A DNA stretch of 64,000 bases from Streptomyces kronopolitis (GTDB taxonomy: Bacteria; Actinomycetota; Actinomycetes; Streptomycetales; Streptomycetaceae), in contig NZ_BMND01000006.1 in NCBI RefSeq assembly GCF_014646275.1, positions 124,001-188,000 on the forward strand, read 5' to 3'. Numbering within the stretch: position 1 is the first letter of the stretch; every line of letters begins with the position of its first letter. This document shows, in pieces, positions 60,446 through 64,000 of this stretch. The position numbers and the translations under genes are program-made. The notes under the pieces are model-generated. The model saw only the letters and a program-made list of their open reading frames with translations, made no database searches and had not been told where the DNA came from.

Positions 60446-62998
60446 TCAGCGCTGCTGCGCCCCCGGCGGCATGCTCAGCTCGAACCAGACGACCTTTCCC
60501 ATGCTCAGACGGGTCGCGCCCCAGCGCCGCGCCATCCGGTTGACGAGGTAGAGGCCCCGCCCGCCCTCGTCCGACGGCCGGGCCTGGCGCAGCCGCGGCA
60601 GCTGCGGGACGTCGTCCCCGACCTCGCAGCGCAGTACGTCCGTTCGCAGCAACCGCAGCGTGATCGGCCGCTCCGCGTACCGCACCGCATTGGTCACCAC
60701 CTCGCTGACCAGCAGCTCCAGCTGGTCGGTCAGCTCGTCCAGGCCCCAGCGCGCCAGCGCCCGCCGGGCCAGCCGGCGGGCCTGCCCGGCCGTCTGCGCC
60801 TTCGGGTCCAGATACCAGTAGGCGACATCGCTCGGCGCGATCCCGTCGAAGCGGGCCGCCAGCAGCGCGATGTCGTCGTCGCGGTCGCCGGGGCCCAGCA
60901 TGTCGAGGACCTCGTCGCACATCGGCTCCAGCGGCGGCGGATTGGGACCCGTCAGCCGGGCCGTCTCCGCCAGCCGCTCCCGCAGCTGCTCGATGCCGGT
61001 CCACACGTCCCGGATCCGCGACTCGACCAGCCCGTCCGTGTAGAGGACCAGCGTGGCGCCCGCCGGGGCGTCCAGCTCCACCGCCTCGAAGTCCACCCCG
61101 CCGACGCCGATCGGCGCGCCCGACGGCACCCGCAGCACCTCGGCGCGCCCGCCGCGGTGCAGCATCACCGGCGGCGGATGGCCCGCGTTGGCGATGGTGA
61201 TGCGGTGCGCGACCGGGTCGTAGACCGCGTACATGCAGGTCGCCATGCGGTCCGTGCCCAGCCGCTGGGCCTGCTCGTCGAGGTGGTGCAGCACCTCCTG
61301 CGGCGGCAGGTCCAGCCCCGCCAGGGTCTGCGCGGTGGTGCGCAGCTGGCCCATGATCGCGGCCGAGGTCATCGAGTGCCCCATGACGTCGCCGACGACC
61401 AGCGCCACCCGGCTGCCCGGCAGCGGGATCGCGTCGTACCAGTCGCCGCCCACCCGCGCCGTCTCGGCGGCCGGCAGATAGCGGCTGGCCAGCCGGACGC
61501 CGGTGGGCTGCGGCAGCGAGTCCGGCAGCATCGTGCGCTGCAGCGCGTCGGCGATGTAGGCCTCGCGGCCGTAGAGCACCGCCTTGTCCACGCCCAGCGC
61601 GGTGTGCGTCGCCAGCTGCGCCGCCACCAGCAGGTCGTCCGGCTCGAACGCGGGCCGGTCCGGGCGGCGCAGGAACACCGCCGCGCCGATCACTCGCCGG
61701 CGCCCGCGCAGCGGCGCCAGGATCACCCGGTGGCCGCCGGGCAGCCGCGGGTCCGGCCCCAGCAGCTCCGGCAGCGCCGTCCGCGCCGCCTGGGCCTCGC
61801 CGAACAGCGGCCGCACGCCCCGCAGCACCTCGGCCAGCGGGCCGCCGGGCTGCACCTCGGCCAGCTCCGCCGCGCTGCCGCCCATCGCCGGGCCCAGATC
61901 GGGCTGGGCCGGCAGCATCGGCAGCCGGCCGCCGTTGGTGTCCGGCTCCTCCGGGATCCGGTCGGTGCGGCGCAGCCGCAGCACCACCGGGCCGGTCGGG
62001 CGCTCGTCGCCCACCGGCAGCGGATCGCGCAGATACACCAGGATCGCGTCGGCGAAGGTCGGGACCGTCGCCCGGCACAGGCCGAGCACGATCTCGTCGA
62101 GGTCTATGCCGCGGGCGATCCGCCGGGTCGCCGCGCCGATGAACCGCAGCCGGTCCCCGCCGGCCTGCCGGGCCGCCGCCACCTCGCCGCTCTCGCCCGG
62201 ATGCGCCGAACGGGCCGGCGGCGGTCCCGCAGGTCCCACCGGAGCCTGCCCAGCGGCCGCCCGCGACGCCTCGGCATGCGGGGCCGCGGGGACCGCGGAC
62301 CGCCCGTCGTGCGGCGGCGCCTGCTCCGGCACCGTCCCGCCCGGCTCGCCCTCACGCGGCCACGGCCGCTCGCCGTCCGGAGCGCCGCCCGCCCGCGGGC
62401 GCCCGACGCCCTCGCCGCCGTGCCGCGGATGCGGCTCGTGCCGGGGGTCCTCCTCCGGGCCGGACGCCTCGGCGCGGCCCATCGCGCCCCGCGCCACCCG
62501 CTGCCCGGCCCGGGTCGCCTCGCGGCCCCCGTCCGCCGCGCCGCCCGGCCGTCCGCTCGCCGACATCGGCACCTCCCCGTACGCGTCGCCATACGCCTCC
62601 CCGTACGGGATCGAGGCGTCCGGTGCGACGGCCCGGCCGTCGCGGTGTCCGGTGGCACGCCCACCGGTGTGGCCGGCGGCGCCGTCCGCGTCCGCCGAAG
62701 GGTCCCGCCGTGCCGCGCCGTGGTCCGCGGCCGGCTCGTCGTCGAAGCGGCCGCCCGGCGTGCCCGCCGACGCCGTGACGGCGGCACCGGCGAGGCCTAT
62801 GTCGTCACCGCCGCGCACCGCGAACCCGCTGCCGGGCACCGGGGCGAACCCCGGCGCGGCCGGCCGGTGCAGGGCGCTGCGCGGGTCGGGGACCGCGCCG
62901 AGCGGCGCCGTGCCGGCCGGCCCGCGGGCAGGGGACAGCGAGGGCGCGGCGGCCGGGGCCGGCTGCCGCGGTTCGTGGGAGGTGGGGTGCTCCGTCAC
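60446..62998 (-). CDS. GAF-SpoIIE phosphatase-GHKL kinase fusion regulator
   Basis: The 850-residue protein has a 265-residue Pro/Ala/Gly-rich disordered head, a GAF domain (about 275-455), a SpoIIE/PP2C phosphatase (about 475-690: GGDWYDAIPLPG, VGDVMGHSMTSAA, YTDGLVESR, GDRDDDIALLAAR) and a GHKL ATPase (about 720-845: ELLVSEVVTNAVRYAE, CEVGDDV, GGRGLYLVNRMARRWG). In streptomycetes such proteins combine RsbU-type phosphatase and RsbW-type anti-sigma kinase activity and control sigma factors through STAS antagonists. The ATG at 62998 is the only reasonable start. Confidence 0.93.
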   Translation of the reverse strand: MTEHPTSHEPRQPAPAAAPSLSPARGPAGTAPLGAVPDPRSALHRPAAPGFAPVPGSGFAVRGGDDIGLAGAAVTASAGTPGGRFDDEPAADHGAARRDPSADADGAAGHTGGRATGHRDGRAVAPDASIPYGEAYGDAYGEVPMSASGRPGGAADGGREATRAGQRVARGAMGRAEASGPEEDPRHEPHPRHGGEGVGRPRAGGAPDGERPWPREGEPGGTVPEQAPPHDGRSAVPAAPHAEASRAAAGQAPVGPAGPPPARSAHPGESGEVAAARQAGGDRLRFIGAATRRIARGIDLDEIVLGLCRATVPTFADAILVYLRDPLPVGDERPTGPVVLRLRRTDRIPEEPDTNGGRLPMLPAQPDLGPAMGGSAAELAEVQPGGPLAEVLRGVRPLFGEAQAARTALPELLGPDPRLPGGHRVILAPLRGRRRVIGAAVFLRRPDRPAFEPDDLLVAAQLATHTALGVDKAVLYGREAYIADALQRTMLPDSLPQPTGVRLASRYLPAAETARVGGDWYDAIPLPGSRVALVVGDVMGHSMTSAAIMGQLRTTAQTLAGLDLPPQEVLHHLDEQAQRLGTDRMATCMYAVYDPVAHRITIANAGHPPPVMLHRGGRAEVLRVPSGAPIGVGGVDFEAVELDAPAGATLVLYTDGLVESRIRDVWTGIEQLRERLAETARLTGPNPPPLEPMCDEVLDMLGPGDRDDDIALLAARFDGIAPSDVAYWYLDPKAQTAGQARRLARRALARWGLDELTDQLELLVSEVVTNAVRYAERPITLRLLRTDVLRCEVGDDVPQLPRLRQARPSDEGGRGLYLVNRMARRWGATRLSMGKVVWFELSMPPGAQQR

Positions 62999-63087
62999 GC
63001 GTGGGATTCCATCCGTCCGGGGCTGTGCGCCGAACGCGCCGCGTCACGGGCGTGCCGCCTGTGCGGCCGCGCCCGGCGCGCCGCGTC

Positions 63088-63771
63088 TCAGGCGCGTCGC
63101 AGGTGCAGAAAGAGCTGGATCTCGGGTGGTACGTCCGTACTCGCCGGGGCGTATGCGTAGGCGTCCTCCCCGACGACGTCGAAACCCGCGTCGTGCACGA
63201 CCCGGCGCAGGTCGTCCCGCAGGTAACCCGATACCCGGATCGAGTTGCCCAGGAACGGAATCGTGAAGTCGTCCACATCCGCCTCGACCATCGACAGGGC
63301 CAGCAGCCCCTCGGGACGTAGCAGATCATGCAGCAGGCCCAGTGCGTAAGGGATTTCGGCACGGGGCAGCATCAGAAGCGAGAAATAGACGGCGGCACCG
63401 TCGAACGAGCCGGGGCCGCCGAGCCGGCCGCCGCGCAGGTCGGCGATGTCCAGCCGGTGGAATTCGGCGCCCGGGACGTGCTCCCGGGCCAGTGCGATCA
63501 TCGAGGGGGAAAGATCGATACCCACCACGCGGTGCCCGGCCTCCGAGAGCTGACGGGCGGTCGGCAGGCCCGTGCCGCACCCCAGATCCAGGATGCGCGA
63601 GCCGGGCGGCAGCGCCTCGGACAGCCAGGCGCCCGAGGCGAGCTGGCCCTCCTTGTGCGGGAAGGCCTCGTCGTACCGGTCGCCGATCGCGTCGAACGCC
63701 TCGGCCTGGCCGGCCCGGTCCAGTGCTAACCGGTTCAGGCCCTCGTATCCGTCGTAGCTCGTCGCGCTCAC
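63088..63771 (-). CDS. SAM-dependent methyltransferase containing a TTA codon
   Basis: The 227-residue class I methyltransferase has motif I ILDLGCGTGLPTARQL (SAM binding), VVGIDLSPSMIALARE (motif II) and LLRPEGLLALSMVEA. The acceptor is unknown. The GTG at 63771 has GGAGGAG upstream. Codon 15 is TTA (63727-63729), rare in this genome, so translation should depend on the bldA tRNA and the gene may be expressed late in growth. Confidence 0.9.
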   Translation of the reverse strand: MSATSYDGYEGLNRLALDRAGQAEAFDAIGDRYDEAFPHKEGQLASGAWLSEALPPGSRILDLGCGTGLPTARQLSEAGHRVVGIDLSPSMIALAREHVPGAEFHRLDIADLRGGRLGGPGSFDGAAVYFSLLMLPRAEIPYALGLLHDLLRPEGLLALSMVEADVDDFTIPFLGNSIRVSGYLRDDLRRVVHDAGFDVVGEDAYAYAPASTDVPPEIQLFLHLRRA

Positions 63772-63953
63772 GACCTCGCTCCTCCTGCGACCGCGGTCAA
63801 GTTCGTTTTCCAGTTCTGGAGTTGCGCCTGTGCAGTCTTGCGGAGGACGATCCTACGTTTGACGGCCGGGGGCGCAGCAAGGGGGCTCGGCCCCGCTCCG
63901 CGCCCCGCGTGGAACAGCTTTGCCCATAGGCGCACCTTTCCACGGTTCGCCCC

Positions 63954-63982
63954 CTTCACTCCCGTCGGTTCACTTCACTCCC
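63954..63982. promoter_or_regulatory. Direct repeat CTTCACTCCC upstream of the methyltransferase
   Basis: CTTCACTCCC is repeated at 63954-63963 and 63973-63982, 19 bp apart, in the upstream region of the methyltransferase. On the minus strand the repeats read GGGAGTGAAG. No other gene is complete in the last 229 bp. Confidence 0.4.
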
Positions 63983-64000
63983 TTACGACCGCAAACGATC

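Noticed and set aside
63768..63959. 63-residue minus-strand ORF upstream of the methyltransferase
   Set aside because: It overlaps the ribosome-binding site of the methyltransferase and has no recognisable family or start signal.

Overview
This is chromosomal DNA from a high-GC actinomycete, almost certainly a Streptomyces. GC is strongly biased at third codon positions, GTG starts are frequent and TTA leucine codons are almost absent. The gene content also fits: a mycothiol conjugate amidase (mca), WhiJ/AbaA-type regulator sets, NB-ARC/TPR regulators and a Streptomyces-type Tad pilus locus. About 56 protein genes can be supported. I see no rRNA, tRNA, CRISPR array, insertion sequence or prophage.

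Layout. 1-4.98 kb: the 3' end of a threonine dehydratase, a DrrAB-like ABC exporter behind an ATCGCG-repeat operator, greA, a DUF4307 membrane protein divergent from mca, and a small membrane protein. 5.0-8.7 kb: a repeat-rich spacer and a large NB-ARC/TPR (STAND) protein. 8.8-17.7 kb: a YyaL/DUF255 protein, a zinc-free MDR oxidoreductase, a frameshifted amidase, a TTA-containing TetR regulator, a TrhA/hemolysin III membrane protein, GTP-dependent PEP carboxykinase and a small helical protein. 17.8-26.4 kb: an alanine-type aminotransferase, then a divergent catabolic cluster (N-acyl-D-amino-acid deacylase and fold-III PLP deaminase on one side; KDG-kinase-like sugar kinase, IclR regulator, RidA and GntP permease on the other). 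26.5-28.9 kb: a GHKL ATPase / XRE-DUF5753 / small DUF397-like set with a tandem duplication. 29-32 kb: a parvulin, an exported M14 carboxypeptidase and an exported S1-type peptidase.

32.4-44.1 kb holds a complete Tad (Flp-type) pilus locus: a zinc-ribbon protein, CpaB, TadZ/CpaE, two TadE-like pseudopilins, CpaF/TadA, TadB, TadC, Flp pilin, a TadG-like protein, a lipoprotein, an OmpA-domain protein, DUF192 and a prepilin peptidase. 44.2-64 kb: an aldo/keto reductase divergent from a cis-prenyltransferase, PIN-PhoH, a secreted lytic-transglycosylase-like protein, an AI-2E family permease, ahpD-ahpC divergent from oxyR, a RibD-type reductase, a PadR regulator, a short RHH-like protein next to an SPFH protein, a bifunctional penicillin-binding protein, catalase, a GAF-SpoIIE-GHKL phosphatase and a TTA-containing methyltransferase.

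The most coherent unrecognised system is the 19.1-26.4 kb cluster. Its parts can be ordered as uptake, N-deacetylation, PLP-dependent deamination, enamine hydrolysis and phosphorylation of 2-keto-3-deoxygluconate. That is a plausible route for N-acetyl-D-glucosaminate, the oxidised sugar left by LPMO attack on chitin. A DasR-like site (TGGTCCAGACCA) lies in front of the Tad pilus locus and hints at a chitin-sensing link there. Both are inferences from gene content and motifs and have not been tested.
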